A DNA stretch of 64,000 nt from Corallincola holothuriorum (GCF_003336225.1 NZ_QPID01000002.1:124001-188000); one strand, 5' to 3'; positions 43,470 through 53,834 are shown, counted from the first letter of the stretch. The notes: generated from the sequence alone by a model not told the origin. Translations and numbers: made by a program.

Positions 43470-44645
43470 CTACTTACCTTGATACTTTTTAAGTTCGCGA
43501 TCAGCTAAGGATTGCATATAAGCGGCGGCTTTCTCTGCCGAATAGCCGTGATCCATAAAGCGTTTGTAGCCTTTGGCTAAGGCCTCCCAAGTAATCGCCA
43601 TTGCGGGTTCACTGGGCATCGCTTTGGTTAGCGCGAGCTGTTCAAGGATCACTTTCTCATCACCTTTAGCATTGTCTCTAATTTGTGAAAACACCGTGTC
43701 GTTGACTGGTAGTAAGCGATACTGCTCGTAGATATAGCGTTGGTTTTCAGCTTGTTGAAAGAAGCGAGCGAGAGTTTTTAACTTCTCAGCTGTCTCACTT
43801 TTCTCCTGCATGCGAGGAAACGCTAACACAAAACTAGAGGACATCGGCTTCAAGGGCTTGCCATCAATCGTCGGTAACAGAGCAACGCCTAAACTGTCTC
43901 CAAGCTCCTTTTTAAAATCACTGTAGGCCCAGTCACCGTTAATAGAGTAGGCGTACTCGCCCGAAAGGAACTGCCCCTGTGCGCAATCGTAATTGCAGCC
44001 TTTCGGCACTAAGCCTTGGTCGCTCAGGCTACGGTAAAAATTGAGCGCCTTAATCATGGCGGGTGTATTCAGTGTGACCTTGTCACTGTCCATTGGCCAG
44101 CCATCGAAAGCACCGAGAAAGGGAACGAACCAATACATTTCGCCATAATTCCAGCCGATCGCTTTGACTGCACGCTGCTTTAACTCTTTCTGCTGTGCTG
44201 CCAGTTGCTTCCAGCTTGCCGCGGGTTGTGGAATATATTTCTTGTTGTAGAACATCATCAGGTGATTACCCTGAATAATCGGCACGCCGTATTGTCTGCC
44301 TGCGATCACCGTGGTCTGGCGGGCTGATTCGTCGAGAGCGGGATCGTTCCACTCACTGTTTAGCGCCGTCAGCTTTAGCTCGTTATGGAGGCCGAGAAAG
44401 TCGGAGGGCACCAACACAACGTCGGGGGTAAGGCCACTGGCCGCACCAAGCAGTAATTCCCCTTTCACCTTGGCTGGCGCAAATGGTGTGATATTGACGG
44501 TTACGCCAGTTTCCTTGGTGAAGTTTTCAACAACTTGCTCGATAAATGCACGAGCCTGATGTGCATGCCATAATTCTAGTTCTGCCGCGTGCAAGGAGCC
44601 TGACATAAAGCTCAAGAGAACCAGTAGGCGTGTGAACAGTCGCAT
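43470..44645 (-). CDS. MalE-like extracellular solute-binding protein
   Basis: This 391-residue protein has a signal peptide (LLVLLSFMSGSLHA). The mature part starts AELELWHAHQARAFIEQVVENFTKETGVTV and has AASGLTPDVVLVPSDFLG, MMFYNKKYI, and GEYAYSINGDWAYSDF, all close to maltose/maltodextrin-binding MalE (family-1 SBP). No ABC permease or ATPase gene is next to it. Instead a diguanylate cyclase follows seven bases downstream. It may therefore serve as the ligand-binding partner of that sensor rather than of a transporter; this is inference. Confidence 0.88.
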   Translation of the reverse strand: MRLFTRLLVLLSFMSGSLHAAELELWHAHQARAFIEQVVENFTKETGVTVNITPFAPAKVKGELLLGAASGLTPDVVLVPSDFLGLHNELKLTALNSEWNDPALDESARQTTVIAGRQYGVPIIQGNHLMMFYNKKYIPQPAASWKQLAAQQKELKQRAVKAIGWNYGEMYWFVPFLGAFDGWPMDSDKVTLNTPAMIKALNFYRSLSDQGLVPKGCNYDCAQGQFLSGEYAYSINGDWAYSDFKKELGDSLGVALLPTIDGKPLKPMSSSFVLAFPRMQEKSETAEKLKTLARFFQQAENQRYIYEQYRLLPVNDTVFSQIRDNAKGDEKVILEQLALTKAMPSEPAMAITWEALAKGYKRFMDHGYSAEKAAAYMQSLADRELKKYQGK

Positions 44646-44809
44646 GGGGTCACTCCAAAGTCGGGGGATTGCGTTAAGTCTAGTTCAATCAGATAGTTTC
44701 AAGCTTACAGTGAACCAGAAAATGAGACTGTGGTCTGATTCATAATTAGCCAATCATAATGTATACAAAGCGATAAATTTTGCTTGGCTAAACAAGGGAG
44801 GTGCTAACC

Positions 44810-45247
44810 ATGATTAAACCGATGAAAAGCTTACTGAGCTTGGCTGTGGCGTTTTTTCTACTGCCGGTATTCATAGCCGAAGCTGTCTCGTTAGAAGATA
44901 AAGTGGTGGTGAGAAAGAGCTCGGAGCCCCGAGAAACCAGCATATGGGAGTTGCGCGAGCAGCTGAAACAGGAGAAAGAGTTTGAGCAATGGCTGCGCCA
45001 TCAGCAGGATTGGTATTGGATCTCGCAATTGCCGGCAGGTTGTATTATTCGCAAGGATCTAGGTGGTAACTATGATTGTGGCGGTCGTTTTTACTGGCCA
45101 TACAGGGGAGCAAACAGCACCTATTATTTGCAGATGAATGAACAGCAGTTGCGAGATATGTCGCAACGGGAGCCGGGAAGAGAGCAGCTTGAAAAAGAGA
45201 CATTACCGCCACCAGAAAAGCCAATGGCACCTATTTCACCTCCTTAA
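44810..45247 (+). CDS. Exported hypothetical protein
   Basis: This 145-residue protein has a signal peptide (SLLSLAVAFFLLPVFIAEA). The mature part is charged with a helical stretch (SIWELREQLKQEKEFEQWL) and a segment with two Cys (GCIIRKDLGGNYDCGGRFYW), and it ends Pro-rich. No family is recognised. ATG 44810 has GGGAGG eight bases upstream. It is alone, divergent from the MalE-like gene. Confidence 0.6.
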   Translation: MIKPMKSLLSLAVAFFLLPVFIAEAVSLEDKVVVRKSSEPRETSIWELREQLKQEKEFEQWLRHQQDWYWISQLPAGCIIRKDLGGNYDCGGRFYWPYRGANSTYYLQMNEQQLRDMSQREPGREQLEKETLPPPEKPMAPISPP

Positions 45248-45428
45248 ATCGAGCATGATAGCCTACTTTGACTAGCTATTTTTTTGAGTACGATGGTCTT
45301 GGCTCTCATTGGGAGCGGAGGTGATCTTAAAACCCATTATGTGCGTTAGACATAGTAGAGGCGGTATTCGAGGCAGTTTAGAAGTAGAATACTGGCCAGC
45401 GAAGCGATATTAAGAATTGAGGCGCACT

Positions 45429-45737
45429 ATGAAGAGCATATTGATTTCATTGTTAATGTTGGTGGTGATGGGCTGCAGTTACCAGCCACAATCTGGAGAC
45501 TGGGCTTCCTATGATGATCCGTCAGGCTGGTTGCCATCTGATAACGGTTGTAAGGTGAACCGATACTACGTACCGGATGCCGTTTCTGTTGAGTGGAAAG
45601 GGCCATGTATTGATGGTTTTGCTATTGGTAAAGGTGCTCTGTATTGGGTCGAGGAGGATGGCGTCACTGGTTATAAAACGCAATGCTTACAGCCTGACCA
45701 TCCTCGCTCAGATTGTTTTATGGGTGGTGTTAATTAG
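45429..45737 (+). CDS. Small lipoprotein of unknown function
   Basis: This 102-residue protein has the lipobox LVVMGCS. The mature part includes CKVNRYYVPDAVSVEWKGPCIDGFAIGKGALYW and ends with a pair of Cys, which may form disulfides. The phrase VEWKGPCIDGFAIGKG resembles MORN-like repeats. GAGG precedes ATG 45429; TTG 45417 is a weaker start. It lies upstream of mpl with no evident link. Confidence 0.6.
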   Translation: MKSILISLLMLVVMGCSYQPQSGDWASYDDPSGWLPSDNGCKVNRYYVPDAVSVEWKGPCIDGFAIGKGALYWVEEDGVTGYKTQCLQPDHPRSDCFMGGVN

Positions 45738-45817
45738 CTAGAAACATGACTACCGTTGACGTTTGTCGATGGTAGTATTGTTACACTCCCGACAAAACGA
45801 CTGACCGCGAAATTTCT

Positions 45818-47182
45818 ATGCATATCCACATCCTCGGTATCTGTGGCACCTTCATGGGCGGTGTTGCCGCTTTGGCAAAGTCATTGGGACATAAGGTCAC
45901 CGGCTCTGATGCCAATGTCTATCCGCCAATGAGTACGCAGCTAGAAGCCCTCGGCATTGAGTTGGTGCAAGGCTATGACCCCAGCCAACTTGAGCCTGCG
46001 CCAGATCTGGTGGTGATTGGCAATGCCATGTCTCGGGGTAACCCCGCCGTAGAATATACGCTAGAGCACGGACTTCCCTACATGTCTGGCCCGCAGTGGT
46101 TGGGCGATTACTTACTTCGCGATCGCTGGGTGTTGGCGGTAGCTGGCACCCACGGCAAAACAACCACAGCCAGTATGCTGGCTTGGATATTGGAAGACGC
46201 AGGCATTGCCCCCGGCTTTTTGATTGGTGGTGTGCCCGGCAATTTTAATGTCTCTGCGCGACTCGGAGATAGCCCTTTCTTTGTAGTAGAAGCGGATGAG
46301 TACGATAGCGCATTCTTTGATAAGCGCTCCAAATTCGTTCATTACCACCCCCGTACCCTGGTGATGAACAATCTTGAATTCGACCATGCTGATATTTTCG
46401 ATGATTTGAAAGCGATTAAGCGTCAGTTTCACCATTTGGTTCGTACTGTTCCGGGCTCTGGTCAAATCTTGTGGGCGGAAAAAGAAACCGCTCTCGCTGA
46501 CGTGATCAAAATGGGCTGCTGGAGTGAACAGCAGGTGATCGGTAGTGGCCGCGATTGGGATGTGGCTAATGTCAGTGCTGATGGTAGTCAGTTCGATGTG
46601 TTATTGGCGGGTGAGTTGGTAGGACAGGTGAACTGGCCATTAATCGGACGACACAATGTTGATAATGGCCTAATGGCGATCGCCGCAGCCCGTCATGTTG
46701 GAGTGACGCCGGATGTCGCGGTGGATGCGCTGAGTCGGTTTGTCAGCCCGAAGCGCCGTATGGAGTTGAAAGCGGAGATTGCTGGTGTTGCTGTGTATGA
46801 CGACTTTGCTCATCACCCCACTGCCATCACTACCACGTTAAATGGTTTACGGGCAAAAGTGGGCAAACAACGAATATTGGCGATCCTTGAGCCGCGCTCA
46901 AACACCATGAAACTGGGGATCCACAAGCAAGAACTTGCGCAAGCGTTGCAGCAGGCTGACCAAGTGTTTCTGTTTCAACCGCCCGGTATTGAATGGTCAT
47001 TGGAGGCGGTGGCGGAGCAGTTAACTGCTCCGGTGCAGGTACATCAGGATGTTGATGCGCTGGCTGCTTCGGTGTTGGCAGAAGCCGCTGCGGGAGATCA
47101 GCTCTTGGTGATGAGTAATGGTGGCTTTGGCGGTTTGCACAACAAACTGATTGCAGGGCTGCAAGCGGGAGTGATCGCGTGA
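45818..47182 (+). CDS. mpl: UDP-MurNAc:L-Ala-gamma-D-Glu-meso-DAP ligase (murein peptide recycling)
   Basis: This 454-residue Mur ligase attaches recycled tripeptide to UDP-MurNAc. It starts [19 protein letters not shown], has the ATP site [15 protein letters not shown] near residue 110, [26 protein letters not shown] and [12 protein letters not shown]. These match Mpl rather than MurC. Its stop overlaps the ubiX start by four bases (GTGA). Confidence 0.97.
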   Translation: MHIHILGICGTFMGGVAALAKSLGHKVTGSDANVYPPMSTQLEALGIELVQGYDPSQLEPAPDLVVIGNAMSRGNPAVEYTLEHGLPYMSGPQWLGDYLLRDRWVLAVAGTHGKTTTASMLAWILEDAGIAPGFLIGGVPGNFNVSARLGDSPFFVVEADEYDSAFFDKRSKFVHYHPRTLVMNNLEFDHADIFDDLKAIKRQFHHLVRTVPGSGQILWAEKETALADVIKMGCWSEQQVIGSGRDWDVANVSADGSQFDVLLAGELVGQVNWPLIGRHNVDNGLMAIAAARHVGVTPDVAVDALSRFVSPKRRMELKAEIAGVAVYDDFAHHPTAITTTLNGLRAKVGKQRILAILEPRSNTMKLGIHKQELAQALQQADQVFLFQPPGIEWSLEAVAEQLTAPVQVHQDVDALAASVLAEAAAGDQLLVMSNGGFGGLHNKLIAGLQAGVIA

Positions 47183-47835
47183 CAGAGAATTGTTCAAAAG
47201 AGCTAACCGGCGTCGCGGAATTTGAGGCGGAGGTGACGCTGGCAATTACCGGCGCTTCCGGCGCTCCCTATGCGTTGCGTTTGTTGCAGGTGCTTTGCCA
47301 GGCGAACTGGCGGGTGCATCTGTTGGTCTCTTCGGCTGCCCGTGTTGTACTTGCAACAGAGCATGAGTTAAAAGTGCCATCCGCCCCTGACGCCATGGGG
47401 AAAGTATTTTCCGACGCTGTAGGGGCTAAGCCTGGATTGATTAAGGCGTATGGTCGTGATGACTGGTTTTCGCCGGTAGCGTCAGGCTCTGCTGCGCCGA
47501 AAAAAATGGTGGTGTGCCCTTGCAGCACAGGGAGTTTGGCTGCGATTGCGCTCGGTTGCAGCGATAACCTGATAGAGCGTGCTGCCGACGTGGTGATTAA
47601 AGAGCGTGGGCAATTGATCGTGGTACCGAGGGAAGCTCCTCTATCTGCTATCCATCTAGAACATATGTTAAAGCTGGCGAACTTGGGGGTGACTATCATG
47701 CCTGCGTCGCCAGGCTTTTATCATCAACCTGCTTCGGTCGAAGATCTGGTCGACTTTATGGTAGCTAGGATATTGGATCACCTTGGGGTTGAGCATGACT
47801 TGGTAAAGCGCTGGGGATATGGCGGCGCTCGTTAG
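47179..47835 (+). CDS. ubiX: Flavin prenyltransferase UbiX
   Basis: This 218-residue enzyme prenylates FMN to make the cofactor of the UbiD decarboxylase in ubiquinone synthesis. It has [49 protein letters not shown] and [25 protein letters not shown], which are diagnostic. The start is GTG 47179, giving a short N-terminal extension before the first strand. It is coupled to mpl. Confidence 0.96.
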   Translation: MTENCSKELTGVAEFEAEVTLAITGASGAPYALRLLQVLCQANWRVHLLVSSAARVVLATEHELKVPSAPDAMGKVFSDAVGAKPGLIKAYGRDDWFSPVASGSAAPKKMVVCPCSTGSLAAIALGCSDNLIERAADVVIKERGQLIVVPREAPLSAIHLEHMLKLANLGVTIMPASPGFYHQPASVEDLVDFMVARILDHLGVEHDLVKRWGYGGAR

Positions 47836-47861
47836 TCACTCGCGCCGCAGATCTTGAGTTG

Positions 47862-48512
47862 TTAGTCGGCAAAGACCGAGTCTAAGGCGAGCCGATATTT
47901 GGCTTCGCAGTCGTCTGGACTATCGATGGTGAGACCGACATTTTTTAAATGCCCATCTTCAACAGCGTAGATCCAACCATGTACCCTCACTTTCTGACCT
48001 CGGGCCCATGCATCTTGAATAACGGTTGAGTTGCATGTGTTAAACACCTGATCAATGACGTTGAGATCCGAAAGGCGGTTGGTTCGCTCGGTGTCATCCT
48101 CAATCATATCAAGACGGTTGCGGTTCTTTAGGTAGATATCGCGTATGTGCAGCAGCCAGTTATTGACCAACCCCACTTTGGCATTTTGCATTGCGGCAGT
48201 GACGCCACCACAAGCGTAATGGCCGCAAATAATCACTTCTTCCACCTTCAGTACATCGATCGCATACTGCAATACGCTCAGGCAGTTTAGATCGGTATGA
48301 ATGACCTGGTTAGCGACGTTGCGATGGACAAACAGCTCACCTGGTTTTAATCCGGTTAACCGTTCTGCGGCAACGCGGCTGTCAGAGCAGCCAACCCAGA
48401 GGTATTTCGGGCTCTGACCTTTTGCCAGCTCCTGAAAATAATCGGGATCTTCTTTGACACGACGCTCTGCCCAGAGTCGATTATTTTCGAATAGCTGCTT
48501 GATATTTGCCAA
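47862..48512 (-). CDS. can: Beta-carbonic anhydrase
   Basis: This zinc enzyme interconverts CO2 and bicarbonate. Zinc ligands are in WVGCSDSRVAAERL and ICGHYACGGV. The length and LFVHRNVANQVIHTDLNCLSVLQYAIDVL fit E. coli Can. I favour TTG 48512 because GGAG lies six bases upstream and the distance to the first Trp then equals that in E. coli Can. ATG 48524, four codons earlier, is the alternative but lacks a clear ribosome-binding site. Confidence 0.95.
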   Translation of the reverse strand: MANIKQLFENNRLWAERRVKEDPDYFQELAKGQSPKYLWVGCSDSRVAAERLTGLKPGELFVHRNVANQVIHTDLNCLSVLQYAIDVLKVEEVIICGHYACGGVTAAMQNAKVGLVNNWLLHIRDIYLKNRNRLDMIEDDTERTNRLSDLNVIDQVFNTCNSTVIQDAWARGQKVRVHGWIYAVEDGHLKNVGLTIDSPDDCEAKYRLALDSVFAD

Positions 48513-48628
48513 GATACACTCCATATCTGGTGGGTTATCAGCAGGCTAGCGTGTTTTATCCTAAGGTCAAACTCTTTGTTGCTGGACGGATCAGCCACTG
48601 CACCCATTCCCAAAGGTAGTTATCAATT

Positions 48629-49552
48629 ATGAATGCTTTGCGTATCAATGCGTTAGCGAAAACGTACGCAGGTGGTGTTGAAGCATTGAAGGGGATAAAC
48701 CTCAATGTTCAGCAAGGTGATTTTTTCGCATTACTAGGCCCCAATGGGGCAGGTAAGAGCACAACTATCGGCATCATCTGTGCGCTCGTCAATAAAACCG
48801 AGGGCGATGTTGAGGTATTTGGCCATAGCATTGAACATGCACCAGAGCTCGCCAAACTCGAGATCGGCTTAGTTCCGCAGGAGTTCAACTTCAATCAGTT
48901 TGAAACGGTATTGCAGATCGTCATGCATCAAGCGGGCTATTACGGTGTCACCCGTGCAGAGGCCAAGCCGCGGGCAGAGAAATACCTGACGCAGTTGGGG
49001 TTATGGGAGAAGCGCAACGAGCGCGCCCGCGAACTTTCTGGCGGCATGAAGCGTAGATTGATGATCGCCCGCGCCTTGATGCATGAGCCTAAGCTATTGA
49101 TCCTCGATGAACCCACCGCGGGGGTGGACATCGAACTACGTCGTTCGATGTGGGAATTCCTCAAGCAGATTAATGAACAGCAGGGGATCACCATTATCCT
49201 GACAACGCACTACCTGGAAGAGGCAGAGATGCTGTGTCGTAATATCGCGATTATTGATCATGGCCGTATTGTCGAAAATACCTCGATGAAATCGCTGCTC
49301 TCTAAGCTAAATGTGGAAACCTTCTTGTTAGATCTGGCTCCCAACAGTCCTGAAATAACGTTAAATAACTTTGTCTGTCGCCGCTTAGACGCGACATGCC
49401 TTGAGGTTGATGTGGAGAAAGAGCAGGGGTTGAATGACGTTTTTGCACAACTGGCAGCGCAGGGCGTAGAAGTGTTGTCGATGCGGAATAAGGCCAACCG
49501 CTTGGAAGAACTGTTTGTGCGTTTAGTTGAAGCGGGGAGGGAGGCCAAATGA
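48629..49552 (+). CDS. yadG: ABC transporter ATP-binding protein (YadG-like)
   Basis: This 307-residue ATPase has Walker A GPNGAGKST, the Q-loop VPQEFNFNQFE, signature LSGGMKRRLMIARAL, Walker B LLILDEPTAGVD and the switch His in TTHYLEEAE. It pairs with the permease whose ATG overlaps its stop by four bases. Substrates of YadGH-type exporters are not known. Confidence 0.94.
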   Translation: MNALRINALAKTYAGGVEALKGINLNVQQGDFFALLGPNGAGKSTTIGIICALVNKTEGDVEVFGHSIEHAPELAKLEIGLVPQEFNFNQFETVLQIVMHQAGYYGVTRAEAKPRAEKYLTQLGLWEKRNERARELSGGMKRRLMIARALMHEPKLLILDEPTAGVDIELRRSMWEFLKQINEQQGITIILTTHYLEEAEMLCRNIAIIDHGRIVENTSMKSLLSKLNVETFLLDLAPNSPEITLNNFVCRRLDATCLEVDVEKEQGLNDVFAQLAAQGVEVLSMRNKANRLEELFVRLVEAGREAK

Positions 49553-50325
49553 TGATCCATCGTCGTCATGTGATCGCGCTACAGAGTATCTGGCGCAAAG
49601 AGGTTATTCGCTTTATGCGGATCTGGGTGCAAACCCTCGTGCCTCCGGTGATCACCATGAGTCTTTATTTTGTCATTTTTGGTAACCTGATCGGCAGCCG
49701 TATTGGCGAGATGGGCGGTTTTGATTACATGTCCTATATCGTGCCAGGTCTGATCATGATGTCAGTGATCACCAACTCCTACGCAAACGTGGCATCGTCA
49801 TTCTATAGCGCTAAATTTCAGCGTAACGTGGAAGAGTTGATGGTTGCCCCTGTACCCAATTGGGTGATTGTTGCTGGTTTTGTTGGTGGCGGTGTGGCGC
49901 GAGGTTTGTTAGTTGGCTTTATTGTCACGCTGGTGTCGATGTTTTTTACCTCATTGCCGTTGCACAACATCGGTATTCTTTTTATCACCGGTGTGCTGAC
50001 CTCGGTCTTATTTGCGCTAGGTGGTCTAGCAAATGCGATCTTTGCCCGCAGCTTCGACGACATCAGTATTATCCCAACGTTTATATTGACGCCGCTGACC
50101 TATTTGGGTGGCGTATTTTACTCGATCAAACTGCTGCCCGAGTTTTGGCAAGGCGTATCCCAGATCAACCCAATCCTCTACATGGTTAATGCGTTTCGTT
50201 ATGGTTTTCTCGGTGTGTCAGATATCTCTGTGAGCGTTGCGCTGGCCGTTTTGTCAGCAATGATTTTGTTACTGTTTGCTTGGGTGATGCACCTACTTCG
50301 CAAAGGCACAGGGTTACGTAGTTAG
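49549..50325 (+). CDS. yadH: ABC-2 type permease (YadH-like)
   Basis: This 258-residue protein has six predicted membrane helices and is an ABC-2 family exporter subunit. LVPPVITMSLYFVIFGNLIG, YIVPGLIMMSVITNSYANVASSFY and LTPLTYLGGVFYSIKLLPEFW are typical. It overlaps yadG by four bases and abuts the next gene (TAG-ATG with no gap), so three genes are coupled. Confidence 0.94.
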   Translation: MMIHRRHVIALQSIWRKEVIRFMRIWVQTLVPPVITMSLYFVIFGNLIGSRIGEMGGFDYMSYIVPGLIMMSVITNSYANVASSFYSAKFQRNVEELMVAPVPNWVIVAGFVGGGVARGLLVGFIVTLVSMFFTSLPLHNIGILFITGVLTSVLFALGGLANAIFARSFDDISIIPTFILTPLTYLGGVFYSIKLLPEFWQGVSQINPILYMVNAFRYGFLGVSDISVSVALAVLSAMILLLFAWVMHLLRKGTGLRS

Positions 50326-51009
50326 ATGAGCGATGGCAGCGAAACTGCAGGTAACTCCCGTGCAGTACAGAGTAATCAGACCGGTTTGCATGAGCGCCTC
50401 GATGAAGTGGTGTTGAAACACCTTGCGGAACCGTTCTTAAAGCCACAGGCCGAGCGTTCATTGGCACTGTTTGCGCAACTTTCCGAGCAGGTCAAGCAGC
50501 ATGGTGGCCCTGTGGTGTTGGACTCCTGTTGTGGCGTGGGTGAAAGTACCCGCCGCTTGGCTTTGCGCCATCCGCAGGCATTAGTGATCGGCATGGACAA
50601 ATCAGCTGACCGTATTGAACGGCAATCTGATCTGGCTATCAGCGCCGATAACTACCTGTTGGCAAGGGCCGATCTCAATGATCTGTGGCGCCTAATTGCT
50701 GCCGCCGATTGGCCCATCACCCATCACTACTTGTTGTATCCCAACCCCTGGCCGAAATCGAAGCATCTGCAACGGCGCTGGCATGGTGCAGGGGTGTTTC
50801 CTGATCTGATTAAGATCGGTGGTCAACTGGAGTTACGCAGTAACTGGCCTATCTATCTGCAAGAGTTTGCACGGGCATTAGCCCTCGCAGGCCAAGGGCA
50901 ACATCCGGTGGTGCCATTAACTGACGCCACAGAGGCGCTGACGCCGTTTGAGCGTAAATATCGAGACAGTGGTCAGGCGTTATGGCAACTGGTGTGTGAG
51001 TTGGGCTAG
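50326..51009 (+). CDS. TrmB-like SAM-dependent methyltransferase
   Basis: This 227-residue protein resembles TrmB, the tRNA guanine-N7 methyltransferase. The SAM site is VVLDSCCGVGESTRRLALRHPQALVIGMDKS, and YPNPWPKSKHLQRRW corresponds to TrmB's DPWPKxRHxKRR loop. The N-terminal region and C-terminus differ, so it may be a paralogue with another substrate. It directly follows the yadGH-like genes, an unexpected partner. A hairpin with AAGGCGAG and CTCGCCTT arms follows at 51038-51067. Confidence 0.85.
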   Translation: MSDGSETAGNSRAVQSNQTGLHERLDEVVLKHLAEPFLKPQAERSLALFAQLSEQVKQHGGPVVLDSCCGVGESTRRLALRHPQALVIGMDKSADRIERQSDLAISADNYLLARADLNDLWRLIAAADWPITHHYLLYPNPWPKSKHLQRRWHGAGVFPDLIKIGGQLELRSNWPIYLQEFARALALAGQGQHPVVPLTDATEALTPFERKYRDSGQALWQLVCELG

Positions 51010-51037
51010 ATGAGCTGGTAGGCAGCTTAGATCGAAA

Positions 51038-51067
51038 AAGGCGAGTGCTTTTGCAGCATCTCGCCTT
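51038..51067. terminator. Hairpin between convergent TrmB-like and panD genes
   Basis: Arms AAGGCGAG and CTCGCCTT, with TGC/GCA pairing inside the loop. A-run before and short T-run after allow use in both directions. Confidence 0.65.
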
Positions 51068-51102
51068 CGTTTGTTCTGAGCCAGCAGTAGGAGGAGCCTA
51101 GG

Positions 51103-51483
51103 TTAGGCGACCTGTACTGGTAAATCCTTACTGGTACGAACGATATTATTGCCTTGATCCAGATAGACCAAGCTTGGCTTGTGGGTCATCGCTTCGGCGT
51201 TGCTCATGGCAACATAAGCACAGATGATCACACGGTTGCCAACTTCAGCCTGATGGGCGGCAGCGCCATTCACTGAAATGATTTTAGAGCCTCGCTCACC
51301 GGCTATCGCATAGGTAGTGAAGCGCTTACCATTATCAATGTTGTAGATCTGGATCTGTTCGAATTCAAGGATACCAGAGGCATCCAGCATATCCTGGTCG
51401 ATCGCGCACGAACCTTCATATTCAAGTTCTGCGTGGGTTACACGTGCCTGGTGTAACTTACCTTTTAACATTGTGGTTTGCAT
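51103..51483 (-). CDS. panD: Aspartate 1-decarboxylase PanD
   Basis: This 126-residue pro-enzyme makes beta-alanine for pantothenate. Self-cleavage occurs at the Gly24-Ser25 bond of YEGSCAIDQ, giving the pyruvoyl group. [27 protein letters not shown] is diagnostic and the length equals that of E. coli. It lies downstream of panC with an 80-base gap. Confidence 0.97.
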   Translation of the reverse strand: MQTTMLKGKLHQARVTHAELEYEGSCAIDQDMLDASGILEFEQIQIYNIDNGKRFTTYAIAGERGSKIISVNGAAAHQAEVGNRVIICAYVAMSNAEAMTHKPSLVYLDQGNNIVRTSKDLPVQVA

Positions 51484-51564
51484 TCAGTTTCCCCTTATTG
51501 CTATCCCCGTGTGCATAATCGGCGTCAAAAAACCGAGAAATTCGACGAGGCGCGCAAATATAGA

Positions 51565-52431
51565 TCAATCTGCGGCTGTCTGCAATTCTACCACCTGATT
51601 ATCTATCAGGCGGGCTGCACCTAAAAAGGCCGCGATCAGTACAACAGCACGCTGACTGTCCGGTGTTAACGGCTGTAAATTATCCGCATCCACCACATCA
51701 ATACTGTCGGTGTGAAAGCCATGAGTATCTAGCTGTTCACGGGTTTGTTCGAGTAATTGCTCTAAGGGTATTTTACCCGCTGAAATCGATTCACTCAAAT
51801 ATTGCAGATGTTGATACAACAAGGGTGCCAGATCGCGCTGGTCGGAGGTCAGGTAGCCATTGCGTGAGCTCATGGCGAGGCCATCGCTATCGCGAACCGT
51901 TGGTACGCCAATGACTTCAATGTCTAACGCCAGATCGATCACCATCTGCTTAAGCAAAGCTAGCTGCTGATAATCTTTTTGACCGAAGCAAGCGACATCG
52001 GGTTGCACCAAATTGAACAGTTTAGTCACCACCGTGGAGACGCCGCGGAAATGACCGGGGCGACTGGCGCCTTCCAATAAGCTGGATAGGCCGGGCACGT
52101 CGACATAGGTTTGCTGATCTAGGCCTTTGGGATACATGATCTCTGGGGTGGGTGTAAACAGCAGGTCTACGCCGGTGGCGATCAATTTTTGTTGGTCGGC
52201 TTCCAGTGTTCTGGGGTAACGATCCAGATCGTCGGGGCGATCAAATTGCATCGGATTAACGAAAACGCTAACCACCACTTTATCGGCACGCTGTTTCGCC
52301 TCCTCGACCAAGGTCAAATGCCCCTGATGCAGATTACCCATGGTGGGGACAAAACCGATGGTGGATCCAGCCTGGCGCCAAGCTTTGATCTGCGCGCGGA
52401 GCGCGGTGATATCTTTGACTGTTTGCATCAT
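51565..52431 (-). CDS. panC: Pantothenate synthetase PanC
   Basis: This 288-residue enzyme joins pantoate and beta-alanine with [20 protein letters not shown] holds the HxGH-type site, [11 protein letters not shown] binds pantoate, and [17 protein letters not shown] and MSSRNGYL are present. The start ATG-ATG overlaps the panB stop by four bases. Confidence 0.97.
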   Translation of the reverse strand: MMQTVKDITALRAQIKAWRQAGSTIGFVPTMGNLHQGHLTLVEEAKQRADKVVVSVFVNPMQFDRPDDLDRYPRTLEADQQKLIATGVDLLFTPTPEIMYPKGLDQQTYVDVPGLSSLLEGASRPGHFRGVSTVVTKLFNLVQPDVACFGQKDYQQLALLKQMVIDLALDIEVIGVPTVRDSDGLAMSSRNGYLTSDQRDLAPLLYQHLQYLSESISAGKIPLEQLLEQTREQLDTHGFHTDSIDVVDADNLQPLTPDSQRAVVLIAAFLGAARLIDNQVVELQTAAD

Positions 52432-53225
52432 GACGAGAAGCTATGTTCCGGACCGGGGAAGCTGCCGTCAGTGACAGCGTCGATATAGGCTGCTACCGCG
52501 CCACGTACATCGCGGCCGTCGGTAAGGAAGTTTTTACTGAACTTGGGCGGTTTACCCGGCGTTAGGCCAATCAGATCATGCATTACCAGGATCTGACCAT
52601 CGGTGACCGAACCCGCGCCGATGCCAATCACAGGAATGGAGAGTGCTTGCGTGATGGTGGCGGCCAATTCGGTAGGAATGCACTCCAATACCAATAACTG
52701 TGCGCCAGCGGCTTCTAGGGCTTTGGCATCGCTAAGCAGCTTGTCCGCCTGACTCTGTTGCCGACCTTGTACTTTAAAACCGCCAAACAGATGCACTGAC
52801 TGAGGTGTCAGGCCAAGGTGACCACACACGGGTACGCCGCGCTCAGTCAGCCCTTTGATGCTCTCATATAGCCATTCACCACCTTCTAACTTGACCATGT
52901 TGGCGCCTGCTTGCATCAGCTTGGTGGCGGTTTCATAGGTCTGGATTGGCGTGGTGTAACTCATGAATGGCATGTCGGCGATCACCAAGGCATCGACAGC
53001 GCCGCGGCTGACACTGGCAACGTGGTAAGCCATATCGTCAACGCTGACTGGGACGGTGTCAGCGTGGCCTTGCAACACCATGCCTAATGAATCACCGACG
53101 AGCAGGACACCTACGCCTGCTTCAGAGAAGAGCTTGGCGAATGATGCATCGTAGGCGGTCAGGGTGGCAAATTTTTTGCCATCTTGCTTGTATTGTTGCA
53201 ATGTCGAAACTGTTGTTTTGCTCAT
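52428..53225 (-). CDS. panB: Ketopantoate hydroxymethyltransferase PanB
   Basis: This 265-residue enzyme starts pantothenate synthesis from 2-ketoisovalerate. It shows [66 protein letters not shown] and [21 protein letters not shown] 53225 is chosen (TTG 53234 is possible), giving the E. coli length of about 264. It forms a coupled unit with panC. Confidence 0.97.
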   Translation of the reverse strand: MSKTTVSTLQQYKQDGKKFATLTAYDASFAKLFSEAGVGVLLVGDSLGMVLQGHADTVPVSVDDMAYHVASVSRGAVDALVIADMPFMSYTTPIQTYETATKLMQAGANMVKLEGGEWLYESIKGLTERGVPVCGHLGLTPQSVHLFGGFKVQGRQQSQADKLLSDAKALEAAGAQLLVLECIPTELAATITQALSIPVIGIGAGSVTDGQILVMHDLIGLTPGKPPKFSKNFLTDGRDVRGAVAAYIDAVTDGSFPGPEHSFSS

Positions 53226-53315
53226 GCCGTTCAACCGAATTAATTAACTTCAAATCAGCCCGTTATCAGGGCGGCAAACTATATCAGTGGTTTATGGATG
53301 ATTAAAGCCAGCGGA

Positions 53316-53834
53316 CTATTTGCCCAGCTGACAATGCTGCGGAGTATAGTACGCAAATCTTTGCAGCCCATTATCGGGTAACTGTTTTTGTAGTGCTTTG
53401 ATCGGCGTACGGTCATCGGGCATCTCTAGCTCTGCAGCGATCTCCGCCAGTGGCGTAATGACAAACTCCCGTTGACGCATATGATAGTGGGGTACCGTCA
53501 AACGCTCGCATTGGATCAACTGATCTCCAAACAGCAGGATATCCAGATCCAGGCTTCTTGGGCCCCAGCGTTCCGCTTTGCGAGTGCGCCCCTGCGTTTG
53601 CTCAATATGCTGTAACGCATCAAGTAGGGTGAGAGGTGCTAGTTGTGTCTGCAGTGCGGCGACCGCATTGACGTAGTCCGGTTGATCTTGCGGCCCTAGC
53701 GGGCGACTGCGATATAGGCCGGAAACGGTAATCAGCTCTGTGTGTGGGATCTGTGCAAGCGCATCGATAGCGGTTTTGGCTTGAGCGACGGGATCAGACA
53801 GATTACTGCCGATCCCGATATAACAGCGTGTCAT
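53316..53834 (-). CDS. folK: HPPK, 6-hydroxymethyldihydropterin pyrophosphokinase FolK
   Basis: This 172-residue folate-pathway kinase begins RCYIGIGSNLSDPVAQAK and has YRSRPLGPQDQPDYVNAVAAL and the catalytic WGPRSLDLDILLFGD, then TVPHYHMRQREFVITPLAEI. Its ATG overlaps the pcnB stop (TAATG). Confidence 0.96.
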   Translation of the reverse strand: MTRCYIGIGSNLSDPVAQAKTAIDALAQIPHTELITVSGLYRSRPLGPQDQPDYVNAVAALQTQLAPLTLLDALQHIEQTQGRTRKAERWGPRSLDLDILLFGDQLIQCERLTVPHYHMRQREFVITPLAEIAAELEMPDDRTPIKALQKQLPDNGLQRFAYYTPQHCQLGK

